Positions 1 through 9,653 of a stretch of 64,000 nucleotides of DNA are shown here, piece after piece. Numbering within the stretch: position 1 is the first letter of the stretch; the number at the start of each line of letters is the position of its first letter. Below the pieces are notes generated by a model. It saw nothing but the letters and a program-made list of their open reading frames with translations, was not told where the DNA came from and ran no database searches. Position numbers and translations under genes: made by a program. Source of the DNA: Triglochin maritima (taxonomy: Eukaryota; Streptophyta; Magnoliopsida; Alismatales; Juncaginaceae). The DNA lies in NCBI GenBank assembly GCA_963682175.1, contig OY821793.1, positions 28,107,493 through 28,171,492 of the forward strand, in the 5' to 3' direction.

Positions 1-911
1 TTGGCGGTCGGGCGATGGACACTAGCTTAGTGTTGTCATAGTTGGCATGTCAGCGCCACGCTAGGGCCTAGTGTGTGCTCGCGGCAGTGGCCTGCGGCAT
101 TCGCTTCCAAAACACGTTTGTAAGTGAAAGCGCACTTGTAGGTGAAATGGAGGTTGCTCGTGGGCAAAGACCAAGGTGCCTGTGGTAGTTGCTCTTCGAC
201 GTGCTCGGTTGCCCAAGGTTGTTGCCTTCCCGTGCACTTCCCAACGCGTCCGGAAGGTAATGGGGGTTTCTCGTGGGGAAAGTTCTTTGGGACGTTGCTC
301 GTGCCCATGCTTGGGTTCCCACGGTTGTTGCCTACTCCATTCGCTTCCAAAACGCATTTGGAAGTCCATGGGTGTTGCCCGCGGGCAAAGTGGAAGCTGC
401 CGCATCGTTTGTCCCAAGCAATGGCCTGAGTGGACCTTAGGTGAGCCTTAGTCTATATTTGGGCACCCGAGCACAAAGTGAGGAGGAGTGGATGGGTAAC
501 TCCTCTTAGAATGCTCGATTTAGATGTATGTAGGGTGAGGCGCGATGAGATGAAGAATGCTGATGATGTGGGGGCGTGGCTGGTAGGGAGCTACGTCTTA
601 TTGGAGGAGGCGCGACCCCGAATACTTGGGTGTTTCCTCTGAAATTTTAGGGGCAGATATAGGGATGAATTTTCTACGTAATGCAAGTTAGAACGCTCGA
701 TTTGGTGGTCGGATGATCGAGGCGCAGCCGATTTGGTGTTCGCCTGCAGGGTGGCGACGGAGTGGTCTTTGGCCAGCTCCACGCGTGGCATGTGGCCAGC
801 CCCACACCTAGTTTCTAAGTGGTCTTTAGGCGGCCCAACCACGGTTTATGGAACTTAGGACCCCACATATCCATCCGCGTTATCAACGAGGCGCACCCAT
901 CTCGGAGTGAT
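1..911. repeat. Unit 1 (911 bp)
   Basis: Block I. The A hairpin is broken by TTTGTAAG, module C has CCTACTCCATTCG and AACGCATTTGG, and the 3' end has ATCAACGAGG. Unit 3 is a near copy; I noticed only three differences. Confidence 0.95.
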
Positions 912-1820
912 TTGGTGGTCGGGCGATGGACACTAGCTTACTGTTGTCATAGTTGGCATGTCAGCGCCACGCTAGGGCCTAGTGTGTGCTCGCGGCAGTG
1001 GCCTGCGGCATTCGCTTCCAAAACACGTTTGGAAGTGAAAGCGCACTTGTAGGTGAAATGGAGGATGCTCGTGGGCAAAGACCAAGGTGCCTGTGGTAGT
1101 TGCTCTTCGACGTGCTCGGTTGCCAAGGTTGTTGCCTTCCCGTGCACTTCCCAACGCGTCCGGAAGGTAATGGGGGTTTCTCGTGGGGAAAGTTCTTTGG
1201 GACGTTGCTCGTGCCCATGCTTGGGTTCCCACGGTTGTTGCCTACCCCATTCGCTTCCAAAACGCGTTTGGAAGTCCATGGGTGTTGCCCGCGGGCAAAG
1301 TGGAAGCTGCCGCATCGTTTGTCCCAAGCAATGGCCTGAGTGGACCTTAGGTGAGCCTTAGTCTATAATTGGGCACCCGAGCACATAGTGAGGAGGAGTG
1401 GATGGGTAACTCTTCTTAGAATGCCCGATTTAGATGTATGTAGGGCGAGGCGCGATGAGATGAAGAATGCTGATGATGTGGGGGCGTGGCTGGTAGGGAG
1501 CTACGTCTTATTGGAGGAGGCGCGACCCCGAATACTTGGGCGTTTGCTCTGACATTTTACGGGCAGATAGAGGGATGAATGGCTACGTAATGCAAGTTAG
1601 AACGCTCGATTTGGAGGTCGGATGCTCGAGGCGCAGCCGATTTGGTGTTGGCCTGCAGGGTGGCGACGGAGTGGCCTTTGGCCAGCTCCACGCGTGGCAT
1701 GTGGCCAGCCCCACACCTAGTTTCTAAGTGGTCTTTAGGCGGCCCAACCACGGTTTATGGAACTTAGGACCCCACATATCCATCCGCGTTATCTACGAGG
1801 CGCACCCATCTCGGAGTGAT
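912..1820. repeat. Unit 2 (909 bp)
   Basis: Two single-base deletions: GTTGCCAAGG in module A (near 1122) and GAATGGCTACG in the variable window (near 1578). It carries CTATAATTGG at the TATA-like site and GACATTTTACGGG. Confidence 0.95.
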
Positions 1821-2731
1821 TTGGCGGTCGGGCGATGGACACTAGCTTAGTGTTGTCATAGTTGGCATGTCAGCGCCACGCTAGGGCCTAGTGTGTGCTC
1901 GCGGCAGTGGCCTGCGGCATTCGCTTCCAAAACACGTTTGTAAGTGAAAGCGCACTTGTAGGTGAAATGGAGGTTGCTCGTGGGCAAAGACCAAGGTGCC
2001 TGTGGTAGTTGCTCTTCGACGTGCTCGGTTGCCCAAGGTTGTTGCCTTCCCGTGCACTTCCCAACGCGTCCGGAAGGTAATGGGGGTTTCTCGTGGGGAA
2101 AGTTCTTTGGGACGTTGCTCGTGCCCATGCTTGGGTTCCCACGGTTGTTGCCTACTCCATTCGCTTCCAAAATGCATTTGGAAGTCCATGGGTGTTGCCC
2201 GCGGGCAAAGTGGAAGCTGCCGCATCGTTTGTCCCAAGCAATGGCCTGAGTGGACCTTAGGTGAGCCTTAGTCTATATTTGGGCACCCGAGCACAAAGTG
2301 AGGAGGAGTGGATGGGTAACTCCTCTTAGAATGCTCGATTTAGATGTATGTAGGGTGAGGCGCGATGAGATGAAGAATGCTGATGATGTGGGGGCGTGGC
2401 TGGTAGGGAGCTACGTCTTATTGGAGGAGGCGCGACCCCGAATACTTGGGTGTTTCCTCTGAAATTTTAGGGGCAGATATAGGGATGAATTTTCTACGTA
2501 ATTCAAGTTAGAACGCTCGATTTGGTGGTCGGATGATCGAGGCGCAGCCGATTTGGTGTTCGCCTGCAGGGTGGCGACGGAGCGGTCTTTGGCCAGCTCC
2601 ACGCGTGGCATGTGGCCAGCCCCACACCTAGTTTCTAAGTGGTCTTTAGGCGGCCCAACCACGGTTTATGGAACTTAGGACCCCACATATCCATCCGCGT
2701 TATCAACGAGGCGCACCCATCTCGGAGTGAT
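1821..2731. repeat. Unit 3 (911 bp), near copy of unit 1
   Basis: Shares TTTGTAAG, CCTACTCC and ATCAACGAGG with unit 1. Differences noticed are AATGCATTTGG (two CpG changes against consensus), TAATTCAAG and GGAGCGGTC. Confidence 0.95.
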
Positions 2732-3642
2732 TTGGTGGTCGGGCGATGGACACTAGCTTACTGTTGTCATAGTTGGCATGTCAGCGCCACGCTAGGGCCT
2801 AGTGTGTGCTCGCGGCAGTGGCCTGCGGCATTCGCTTCCAAAACACGTTTGGAAGTGAAAGCGCACTTGTAGGTGAAATGGAGGATGCTCGTGGGCAAAG
2901 ACCAAGGTGCCTGTGGTAGTTGCTCTTCGACGTGCTCGGTTGCCCAAGGTTGTTGCCTTCCCGTGCACTTCCCAACGCGTCCGGAAGGTAATGGGGGTTT
3001 CTCGTGGGGAAAGTTCTTTGGGACGTTGCTCGTGCCCATGCTTGGGTTCCCACGGTTGTTGCCTACCCCATTCGCTTCCGAAACGCATTTGGAAGTCCAT
3101 GGGTGTTGCCCGCGGGCAAAGTGGAAGCTGCCGCATCGTTTGTCCCAAGCAATGGCCTGAGTGGACCTTAGGTGAGCCTTAGTCTATATTTGGGCACCCG
3201 AGCACATAGTGAGGAGGAGTGGATGGGTAACTCCTCTTAGAATGCCCGATTTAGAAGTATGTAGGGTGAGGCGCGATGAGATGAAGAATGCTGATGATGT
3301 GGGGGCGTGGCTGGTAGGGAGCTACGTCTTATTGGAGGAGGCGTGACCCCGAATACTTGGGTGTTTGCTCTGAAATTTTAGGGGAAGATATAGGGATGAA
3401 TTGTCTACGTAATGCAAGCTAGAACGGTCAATTTGGTGGTCGGATGATCGAGGCGCAGCCGATTTGGTGTTGGCCTGCAGGGTGGCGACGGAGTGGCCTT
3501 TGGCCAGCTCCACGCGTGGCATGTGGCCAGCCCCACACCTAGTTTCTAAGTGGTCTTTAGGCGGCCCAACCACGGTTTATGGAACTTAGGACCCCACATA
3601 TCCATCCGCGTTATCTACGAGGCGCACCCATCTCGGAGTGAT
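2732..3642. repeat. Unit 4 (911 bp)
   Basis: Carries GGATGCTCG like units 2 and 5, CTTCCGAAACGCATTTGG at hairpin C, GAAGTATGTAGG in D1, GAGGCGTGACC and AACGGTCAATTT in D2. Confidence 0.95.
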
Positions 3643-4553
3643 TTGGCGGTCGGGCGATGGACACTAGCTTACTGTTGTCATAGTTGGCATGTCAGCGCCA
3701 CGCTAGGGCCTAGTGTGTGCTCGCGGCAGTGGCCTGCGGCATTCGCTTCCAAAACACGTTTGGAAGTGAAAGCGCACTTGTAGGTGAAATGGAGGATGCT
3801 CGTGGGCAAAGACCAAGGTGCCTGTGGTAGTTGCTCTTCGACGTGCTCGGTTGCCCAAGGTTGTTGCCTTCCCGTGCACTTCCCAACGCGTCCGGAAGGT
3901 AATGGGGGTTTCTCGTGGGGAAAGTTCTTTGGGACGTTGCTCGTGCCCATGCTTGGGTTCCCACGGTTGTTGCCTACCCCATTCGCTTCCGAAACGCGTT
4001 TGGAAGTCCATGGGTGTTGCCCGCGGGCAAAGTGGAAGTTGCCGCATCGTTTGTCCCAAGCAATGGCCTGAGTGGACCTTAGGTGAGCCTTAGTCTATAT
4101 TTGGGCACCCGAGCACATAGTGAGGAGGAGTGGATGGGTAACTCCTCTTAGAATGCCCGATTTAGATGTATGTAGGGTGAGGCGCGATGAGATGAAGAAT
4201 GCTGATGATGTGGGGGCGTGGCTGGTAGGGAGCTACGTCTTATTGGAGGAGGCGCGACCCCGAATACTTGGGTGTTTCCTCTGAAATTTTAGGGGAAGAT
4301 ATAGGGATGAATTGTCTACGTAATGTAAGTTAGAACGCTCAATTTGGTGGTCGGATGATCGAGGCGCAGCCGATTTGGTGTTCGCCTGCAGGGTGGCGAC
4401 GGAGTGGTCTTTGGCCAGCTCCACGCGTGGCATGTGGCCAGCCCCACACCTAGTTTCTAAGTGGTCTTTAGGCGGCCCAACCACGGTTTATGGAACTTAG
4501 GACCCCACATATCCATCCGCGTTATCTACGAGGCGCACCCATCTCGGAGTGAT
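3643..4553. repeat. Unit 5 (911 bp), block I/II junction unit
   Basis: The 5' half is block I (GGATGCTCG, GGTAATGGG, TTCCGAAACGCG). From about 4040 (GGAAGTTGCC) onward it matches unit 7, including AGGGGAAGATATAGGG and AATGTAAG, so a duplication edge lies between about 3992 and 4039. Confidence 0.95.
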
Positions 4554-5465
4554 TTGGCGGTCGGGCGATGGACACTAGCTTACTGTTGTCATAGTTGGCA
4601 TGTCAGCGCCACGCTAGGGCCTAGTGTGTGCTCGCGGCAGTGGCCTGCGGCATTCGCTTCCAAAACACGTTTGGAAGTGAAAGCGCACTTGTAGGTGAAA
4701 TGGAGGTTGCTCGTGGGCAAAGACCAAGGTGCCTGTGGTAGTTGCTCTTCGACGTGCTCGGTTGCCCAAGGTTGTTGCCTTCCCGTGCACTTCCCAACGT
4801 GTCCGGAAGGGAATGGGGGTTTCTCGTGGGGAAAGTTCTTTGGGACGTTGCTCGTGCCCATGCTTGGGTTCCCACGGTTGTTGCCTACCCCATTCGCTTC
4901 CAAAACGCGTTTGGAAGTCCATGGGTGTTGCCCGCGGGCAAAGTGGAAGCTGCCGCATCGTTTGTCCCAAGCAATGGCCTGAGTGGACCTTAGGTGAGCC
5001 TTAGTCTATATTTGGGCACCCGAGCACATAGTGAGGAGGAGTGGATGGGTAACTCCTCTTAGAATGCCCGATTTAGATGTATGTAGGGTGAGGCGCGATG
5101 AGATGAAGAATGCTGATGATGTGGGGGTGTGGCTGGTAGGGAGCTACGTCTTATTGGAGGAATCCCGACCCCGAATACTTGGGTGTTTGCTCTGAAAATT
5201 TTAGGGGCAGATATAGGGATGAATTGTCTACGTAATGCAAGTTAGAACGCTCGATTTGGTGGTCGGATGATCGAGGCGCAGCCGATTTGGTGTTGGCCTG
5301 CAGGGTGGCGACGGAGTGGCCTTTGGCCAGCTCCACGCGTGGCATGTGGCCAGCCCCACACCTAGTTTCTAAGTGGTCTTTAGGAGGCCCAACCACGGTT
5401 TATGGAACTTACGACCCCACATATCCATCCGCGTTATCTACGAGGCGCACCCATCTCGGAGTGAT
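4554..5465. repeat. Unit 6 (912 bp)
   Basis: One extra A in the variable window (TCTGAAAATTTTAGG). Other markers are CAACGTGTCCGG, GGAATCCCGACC, TTAGGAGGCCC and CTTACGACCCC. Unit 8 is its copy. Confidence 0.95.
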
Positions 5466-6376
5466 TTGGCGGTCGGGCGATGGACACTAGCTTACTGTTG
5501 TCATAGTTGGCATGTCAGCGCCACGCTAGGGCCTAGTGTGTGCTCGCGGCAGTGGCCTGTGGCATTCGCTTCCAAAACACGTTTGGAAGTGAAAGCGCAC
5601 TTGTAGGTGAAATGGAGGTTGCTCGTGGGCAAAGACCAAGGTGCCTGTGGTAGTTGCTCTTCGATGTGGTCGGTTGCCCAAGGTTGTTGCCTTCCCGTGC
5701 ACTTCCCAACGCGTCCGGAAGGGAATGGGGGTTTCTCGTGGGGAAAGTTCGTTGGGACGTTGCTCGTGCCCATGCTTGGGTTCCCACGGTTGTTGCCTAC
5801 CCCATTCGCTTCCAAAACGCGTTTGGAAGTCCATGGGTGTTGCCCGCGGGCAAAGTGGAAGTTGCCGCATCGTTTGTCCCAAGCAATGGCCTGAGTGGAC
5901 CTTAGGTGAGCCTTAGTCTATATTTGGGCACCCGAGCACATAGTGAGGAGGAGTGGATGGGTAACTCCTCTTAGAATGCCCGATTTAGATGTATGTAGGG
6001 TGAGGCGCGATGAGATGAAGAATGCTGATGATGTGGGGGCGTGGCTGGTAGGGAGCTACGTCTTATTGGAGGAGGCGCGACCCCGAATGCTTGGGTGTTT
6101 CCTCTGAAATTTTAGGGGAAGATATAGGGATGAATTGTCTACGTAATGTAAGTTAGAACGCTCAATTTGGTGGTCGGATGATCGAGGCGCAGCCGATTTG
6201 GTGTTCGCCTGCAGGGTGGCGACGGAGTGGTCTTTGGCCAGCTCCACGCGTGGCATGTGGCCAGCCCCACACCTAGTTTCTAAGTGGTCTTTAGGCGGCC
6301 CAACCACGGTTTATGGAACTTAGGACCCCACATATCCATCCGCGTTATCTACGAGGCGCACCCATCTCGGAGTGAT
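5466..6376. repeat. Unit 7 (911 bp)
   Basis: Markers CCTGTGGCATTCG, CGATGTGGTCGG and AAAGTTCGTTGGG; the 3' half matches unit 5 with one noticed change (AATGCTTGGG). Confidence 0.95.
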
Positions 6377-7288
6377 TTGGCGGTCGGGCGATGGACACTA
6401 GCTTACTGTTGTCATAGTTGGCATGTCAGCGCCACGCTAGGGCCTAGTGTGTGCTCGCGGCAGTGGCCTGCGGCATTCGCTTCCAAAACACGTTTGGAAG
6501 TGAAAGCGCACTTGTAGGTGAAATGGAGGTTGCTCGTGGGCAAAGACCAAGGTGCCTGTGGTAGTTGCTCTTCGACGTGCTCGGTTGCCCAAGGTTGTTG
6601 CCTTCCCGTGCACTTCCCAACGTGTCCGGAAGGGAATGGGGGTTTCTCGTGGGGAAAGTTCTTTGGGACGTTGCTCGTGCCCATGCTTGGGTTCCCACGG
6701 TTGTTGCCTACCCCATTCGCTTCCAAAACGCGTTTGGAAGTCCATGGGTGTTGCCCGCGGGCAAAGTGGAAGCTGCCGCATCGTTTGTCCCAAGCAATGG
6801 CCTGAGTGGACCTTAGGTGAGCCTTAGTCTATATTTGGGCACCCGAGCACATAGTGAGGAGGAGTGGATGGGTAACTCCTCTTAGAATGCCCGATTTAGA
6901 TGTATGTAGGGTGAGGCGCGATGAGATGAAGAATGCTGATGATGTGGGGGTGTGGCTGGTAGGGAGCTACGTCTTATTGGAGGAATCCCGACCCCGAATA
7001 CTTGGGTGTTTGCTCTGAAAATTTTAGGGGCAGATATAGGGATGAATTGTCTACGTAATGCAAGTTAGAACGCTCGATTTGGTGGTCGGATGATCGAGGC
7101 GCAGCCGATTTGGTGTTGGCCTGCAGGGTGGCGACGGAGTGGCCTTTGGCCAGCTCCACGCGTGGCATGTGGCCAGCCCCACACCTAGTTTCTAAGTGGT
7201 CTTTAGGAGGCCCAACCACGGTTTATGGAACTTACGACCCCACATATCCATCCGCGTTATCTACGAGGCGCACCCATCTCGGAGTGAT
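6377..7288. repeat. Unit 8 (912 bp), copy of unit 6
   Basis: Repeats all unit 6 markers, including the extra A and CTTACGACCCC. Confidence 0.95.
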
Positions 7289-8199
7289 TTGGCGGTCGGG
7301 CGATGGACACTAGCTTACTGTTGTCATAGTTGGCATGTCAGCGCCACGCTAGGGCCTAGTGTGTGCTCGCGGCAGTGGCCTGTGGCATTCGCTTCCAAAA
7401 CACGTTTGGAAGTGAAAGCGCACTTGTAGGTGAAATGGAGGTTGCTCGTGGGCAAAGACCAAGGTGCCTGTGGTAGTTGCTCTTCGATGTGGTCGGTTGC
7501 CCAAGGTTGTTGCCTTCCCGTGCACTTCCCAACGCGTCCGGAAGGGAATGGGGGTTTCTCGTGGGGAAAGTTCGTTGGGACGTTGCTCGTGCCCATGCTT
7601 GGGTTCCCACGGTTGTTGCCTACCCCATTCGCTTCCAAAACGCGTTTGGAAGTCCATGGGTGTTGCCCGCGGGCAAAGTGGAAGCTGCCGCATCGTTTGT
7701 CCCAAGCAATGGCCTGAGTGGACCTTAGGTGAGCCTTAGTCTATATTTGGGCACCCGAGCACATAGTGAGGAGGAGTGGATGGGTAACTCCTCTTAGAAT
7801 GCCCGATTTAGATGTATGTAGGGCGAGGCGCGATGAGATGAAGAATGCTGATGATGTGGGGGCGTGACTGGTAGGGAGCTACGTCTTATTGGAGGAGGCG
7901 CGACCCCGAATACTTGGGCGTTTGCTGTGAAAATTTAGGGGCAGATAGATGGAGGAATTGTCTACGTAATGCAAGTTAGAACGCTCGATTTGGAGGTCGG
8001 ATGCTCGAGGCGCAGCCGATTTGGTGTTGGCCTGCAGGGTGGCGACGGAGTGGCCTTTGGCCAGCTCCACGCGTGGCATGTGGCCAGCCCCACACCTAGT
8101 TTCTAAGTGGTCTTTAGGCGGCCCAACCACAGTTTATGGAACTTAGGACCCCACATATCCATCCGCGTTATCTACGAGGCGCACCCATCTCGGAGTGAT
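7289..8199. repeat. Unit 9 (911 bp), copy of unit 7 in its 5' part
   Basis: The 5' half repeats unit 7 markers. The 3' half switches to the GGGCGAGG and GCTGTGAAAATTTAGG type that dominates the rest of block II. Private changes are GGCGTGACTGG and AGATGGAGGAATTG. Confidence 0.95.
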
Positions 8200-9110
8200 T
8201 TGGCGGTCGGGCGATGGACCCTAGCTTACTGTTGTCATAGTTGGCATGTCAGCGCCACGCTAGGGCCTAGTGTGTGCTCGCGGCAGTGGCCTGCGGCATT
8301 CGCTTCCAAAACACGTTTGGAAGTGAAAGCGCACTTGTAGGTGAAATGGAGGTTGCTCGTGGGCAAAGACCAAGGTGGCTGTGGTAGTTGCTCTTCGACG
8401 TGCTCGGTTGCCCAAGGTTGTTGCCTTCCCGTGCACTTCCCAACGCGTCCGGAAGGGAATGGGGGTTTCTCATGGGGAAAGTTCTTTGGGACGTTGCTCG
8501 TGCCCATGCTTGGGTTCCCACGGTTGTTGCCTACCCCATTCGCTTCCAAAACGCGTTTGGAAGTCCATGGGTGTTGCCCGCGGGCAAAGTGGAAGCTGCC
8601 GCATCGTTTGTCCCAAGCAATGGCCTGAGTGGACCTTAGGTGAGCCTTAGTCTATATTTGGGCACCCGAGCACATAGTGAGGAGGAGTGGATGGGTAACT
8701 CCTCTTAGAATGCCCGATTTAGATGTATGTAGGGCGAGGCGCGATGAGATGAAGAATGCTGATGATGTGGGGGCGTGGCTGGTAGGGAGCTACGTCTTAT
8801 TGGAGGAGGCGCGACCCCGAATTCTTAGGCATTTGCTCTGAATCTTTACGGCAAGATAGAGGGATGAAATGTCTACGTGATGCAAGTTAGAACGCTCGAT
8901 TTGGAGGTCGGATGCTCGAGGCGCAGCCGATTTGGTGTTGGCCTGCAGGGTGGCGACGGAGTGGCCTTTGGCCAGCTCCACGCGTGGCATGTGGCCAGCC
9001 CCACACCTAGTTTCTAAGTGGTCTTTAGGCGGCCCAACCACGGTTTATGGAACTTAGGACCCCACATATCCATCCGCTTTATCTACGAGGCGCACCCATC
9101 TCGGAGTGAT
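8200..9110. repeat. Unit 10 (911 bp)
   Basis: Private changes GGACCCTAGC, AAGGTGGCTGTGG and TCTCATGGGG, and a cluster in the variable window (ATTCTTAGGCATTTGC, AATCTTTACGGC, ATGAAATGTC, CGTGATGC), plus CATCCGCTTTATC. Confidence 0.95.
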
Positions 9111-9170
9111 TTGGCGGTCGGGCGATGGACACTAGCTTAGTGTTGTCATAGTTGGCATGTCAGCGCCACG

Positions 9171-9181
9171 CTAGGGCCTAG
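9171..9181. repeat. Palindrome CTAGG-G-CCTAG near unit start
   Basis: Eleven-base odd-centred dyad at unit positions 61-71. Variants GGGCGTAG (46, 48, 51-53, 60-63) and GGGCATAG (26) break it. Confidence 0.6.
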
Positions 9182-9207
9182 TGTGTGCTCGCGGCAGTGG
9201 CCTGCGG

Positions 9208-9341
9208 CATTCGCTTCCAAAACACGTTTGGAAGTGAAAGCGCACTTGTAGGTGAAATGGAGGTTGCTCGTGGGCAAAGACCAAGGTGCCTGTGGTAGTT
9301 GCTCTTCGACGTGCTCGGTTGCCCAAGGTTGTTGCCTTCCC
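9208..9341. repeat. Internal subrepeat module A (shown in reference unit 11)
   Basis: This is the first of three diverged copies of a module inside every unit (unit positions 98-231). It opens with CATTCG plus a hairpin, then a stretch of about 26 bases absent from B and C, then AATGGAGGTTGCTCGTGGG, CAAAG, GTTGCTC and GGTTGTTGCC, all of which recur in module B. The two modules' hairpins begin 133 bp apart. Confidence 0.85.
9214..9234. repeat. Module A hairpin (inverted repeat)
   Basis: Arms CTTCCAAA and TTTGGAAG are 8 bases each and separated by 5 bases (ACACG). Unit 1 breaks the stem with TTTGTAAG. Most block V units have TTTCGAAG, which weakens it. Confidence 0.8.
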
Positions 9342-9447
9342 GTGCACTTCCCAACGCGTCCGGAAGGGAATGGGGGTTTCTCGTGGGGAAAGTTCTTTGG
9401 GACGTTGCTCGTGCCCATGCTTGGGTTCCCACGGTTGTTGCCTACCC
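9342..9447. repeat. Internal subrepeat module B (reference unit 11)
   Basis: Second module copy (unit positions 232-337). It carries the hairpin arms CTTCC and GGAAG, then AATGGGGGTTTCTCGTGGGG, AAAG, GGGACGTTGCTCG and GGTTGTTGCC, collinear with A after removal of A's extra stretch. It ends CCTACCCCATTCG, leading into C. Confidence 0.85.
9347..9366. repeat. Module B hairpin, weaker
   Basis: Outer arms CTTCC and GGAAG flank CAACGCGTCC. This is the degenerate counterpart of the A and C hairpins. Blocks III to V mostly have CTTCCGAACGCGTCCGGAAG, in which the arms extend to CTTCCG and CGGAAG. Confidence 0.65.
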
Positions 9448-9453
9448 CATTCG

Positions 9454-9474
9454 CTTCCAAAACGCGTTTGGAAG
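9454..9474. repeat. Module C hairpin (inverted repeat)
   Basis: Arms CTTCCAAA and TTTGGAAG with a 5-base centre (ACGCG). The core contains the palindrome AACGCGTT. Variants at the two CpGs (AATGCATTT in unit 3, AACGCATTT in unit 1, AACGTGTTT in units 50 and 59) are C-to-T or G-to-A changes. Confidence 0.8.
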
Positions 9475-9484
9475 TCCATGGGTG

Positions 9485-9498
9485 TTGCCCGCGGGCAA
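9485..9498. repeat. 14-bp perfect palindrome TTGCCCGCGGGCAA
   Basis: A perfect dyad within module C, intact in most units. Exceptions are CCCACGGG in units 12, 19 and 21, CCCGTGGG in units 28 and 68, a CGCGGTTAAAG disruption in unit 36 and CGCAGGCAG in unit 67. It could bind a dimeric factor or simply reflect module history; nothing in the sequence decides. Confidence 0.8.
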
Positions 9499-9560
9499 AG
9501 TGGAAGCTGCCGCATCGTTTGTCCCAAGCAATGGCCTGAGTGGACCTTAGGTGAGCCTTA

Positions 9561-9573
9561 GTCTATATTTGGG
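9561..9573 (+). promoter_or_regulatory. TATA-like motif, possible satellite promoter (weak)
   Basis: GTCTATATTTGGG lies in the A+T-richer junction after module C and is nearly invariant; unit 2 has CTATAATTGGG. It resembles a TATA element, but no start site, downstream gene or second promoter element supports it. Satellites are often transcribed at low level, so it is recorded only as a candidate. Confidence 0.2.
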
Positions 9574-9581
9574 CACCCGAG

Positions 9582-9653
9582 CACATAGTGAGGAGGAGTG
9601 GATGGGTAACTCCTCTTAGAATGCCCGATTTAGATGTATGTAGGGCGAGGCGC
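9582..9653. repeat. Internal duplicate D1 (reference unit 11)
   Basis: 72-bp segment at unit positions 472-543, homologous without gaps to D2 exactly 182 bp downstream. I count about 46 of 72 positions identical in the block II-V consensus. The strongest part is TTAGAA-Y-GC-Y-CGATTT and the shared GAGGCGC. Confidence 0.7.
9593..9615. repeat. Short hairpin GAGGAGT / ACTCCTC
   Basis: Seven-base perfect arms with a 9-base loop inside D1. Several units break one arm without a matching change in the other: GAGGCGT in units 51-53, 60 and 62, AATCCTC in units 14 and 16. That argues against selection for a folded RNA. Confidence 0.55.

Larger units (their letters stand above)
1..4030. repeat. Variant block I (units 1 to mid-5)
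   Basis: Units here share GGAAGGTAATGGG in module B (later units have GGAAGGGAATGG), TGTGGTAGTTGCTC in module A, GTCTTATTGG, mostly GGGTGAGGCGCG, and TAGGGGCAGATATAGGG or close relatives. Units 2, 4 and 5 carry GGATGCTCG where units 1 and 3 carry GGTTGCTCG, giving an alternating dimer pattern. The block ends inside unit 5, whose 5' half is block I and whose 3' half belongs to the next duplicated segment. Confidence 0.8.
4040..7685. repeat. Duplicated dimer, about 1823 bp x 2
   Basis: 4040-5862 is repeated at 5863-7685 with very few differences (one noticed near 6089, AATGCTTGG). Both contain the 912-bp unit form with the extra A and CTTACGACCCC. Edges are placed from marker changes and are approximate. 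Confidence 0.8.
9448..9538. repeat. Internal subrepeat module C (reference unit 11)
   Basis: Third module copy (unit positions 338-428), hairpin to hairpin 107 bp from B and 240 bp from A. The segment ATGGGTGTTGCCCGCGGG-CAAAG lines up with B and A; 25 of 36 positions after the hairpin core match B by my count. The 3' end is more diverged than the start. Confidence 0.8.

Noticed and set aside
36..451. Recurring open frames of 80-121 codons in every unit on both strands
   Set aside because: They fall in the stop-poor A-B-C region and overlap one another in several frames. Changes between units are freely non-synonymous, and the frames shift in units 2, 12 and 32 with no sign of constraint.
479..510. 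AGGAGG followed by ATG, resembling a bacterial ribosome site
   Set aside because: The ATG is followed by only four sense codons and a stop; the motif is part of a hairpin in a satellite, not a gene start.
645..652. Telomere-like TTTTAGGG in the variable window
   Set aside because: A single copy per unit, not tandem and not conserved (AAATTTAGG, AATTATATGG in other units).
5287..5490. Real frame differences between copied units suggesting a diversifying gene family
   Set aside because: The variation tracks satellite blocks and is also seen in non-open parts of the unit; there is no codon-position pattern.
9214..9240. CENP-B box in the CATTCGCTTCC region
   Set aside because: TTCG is present, but the required A and CGGG at their fixed spacing are not, on either strand near the hairpins.
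9593..9615. Conserved structured RNA at the GAGGAGT / ACTCCTC hairpin
   Set aside because: Arms mutate independently (GAGGCGT, AATCCTC) without compensating changes.
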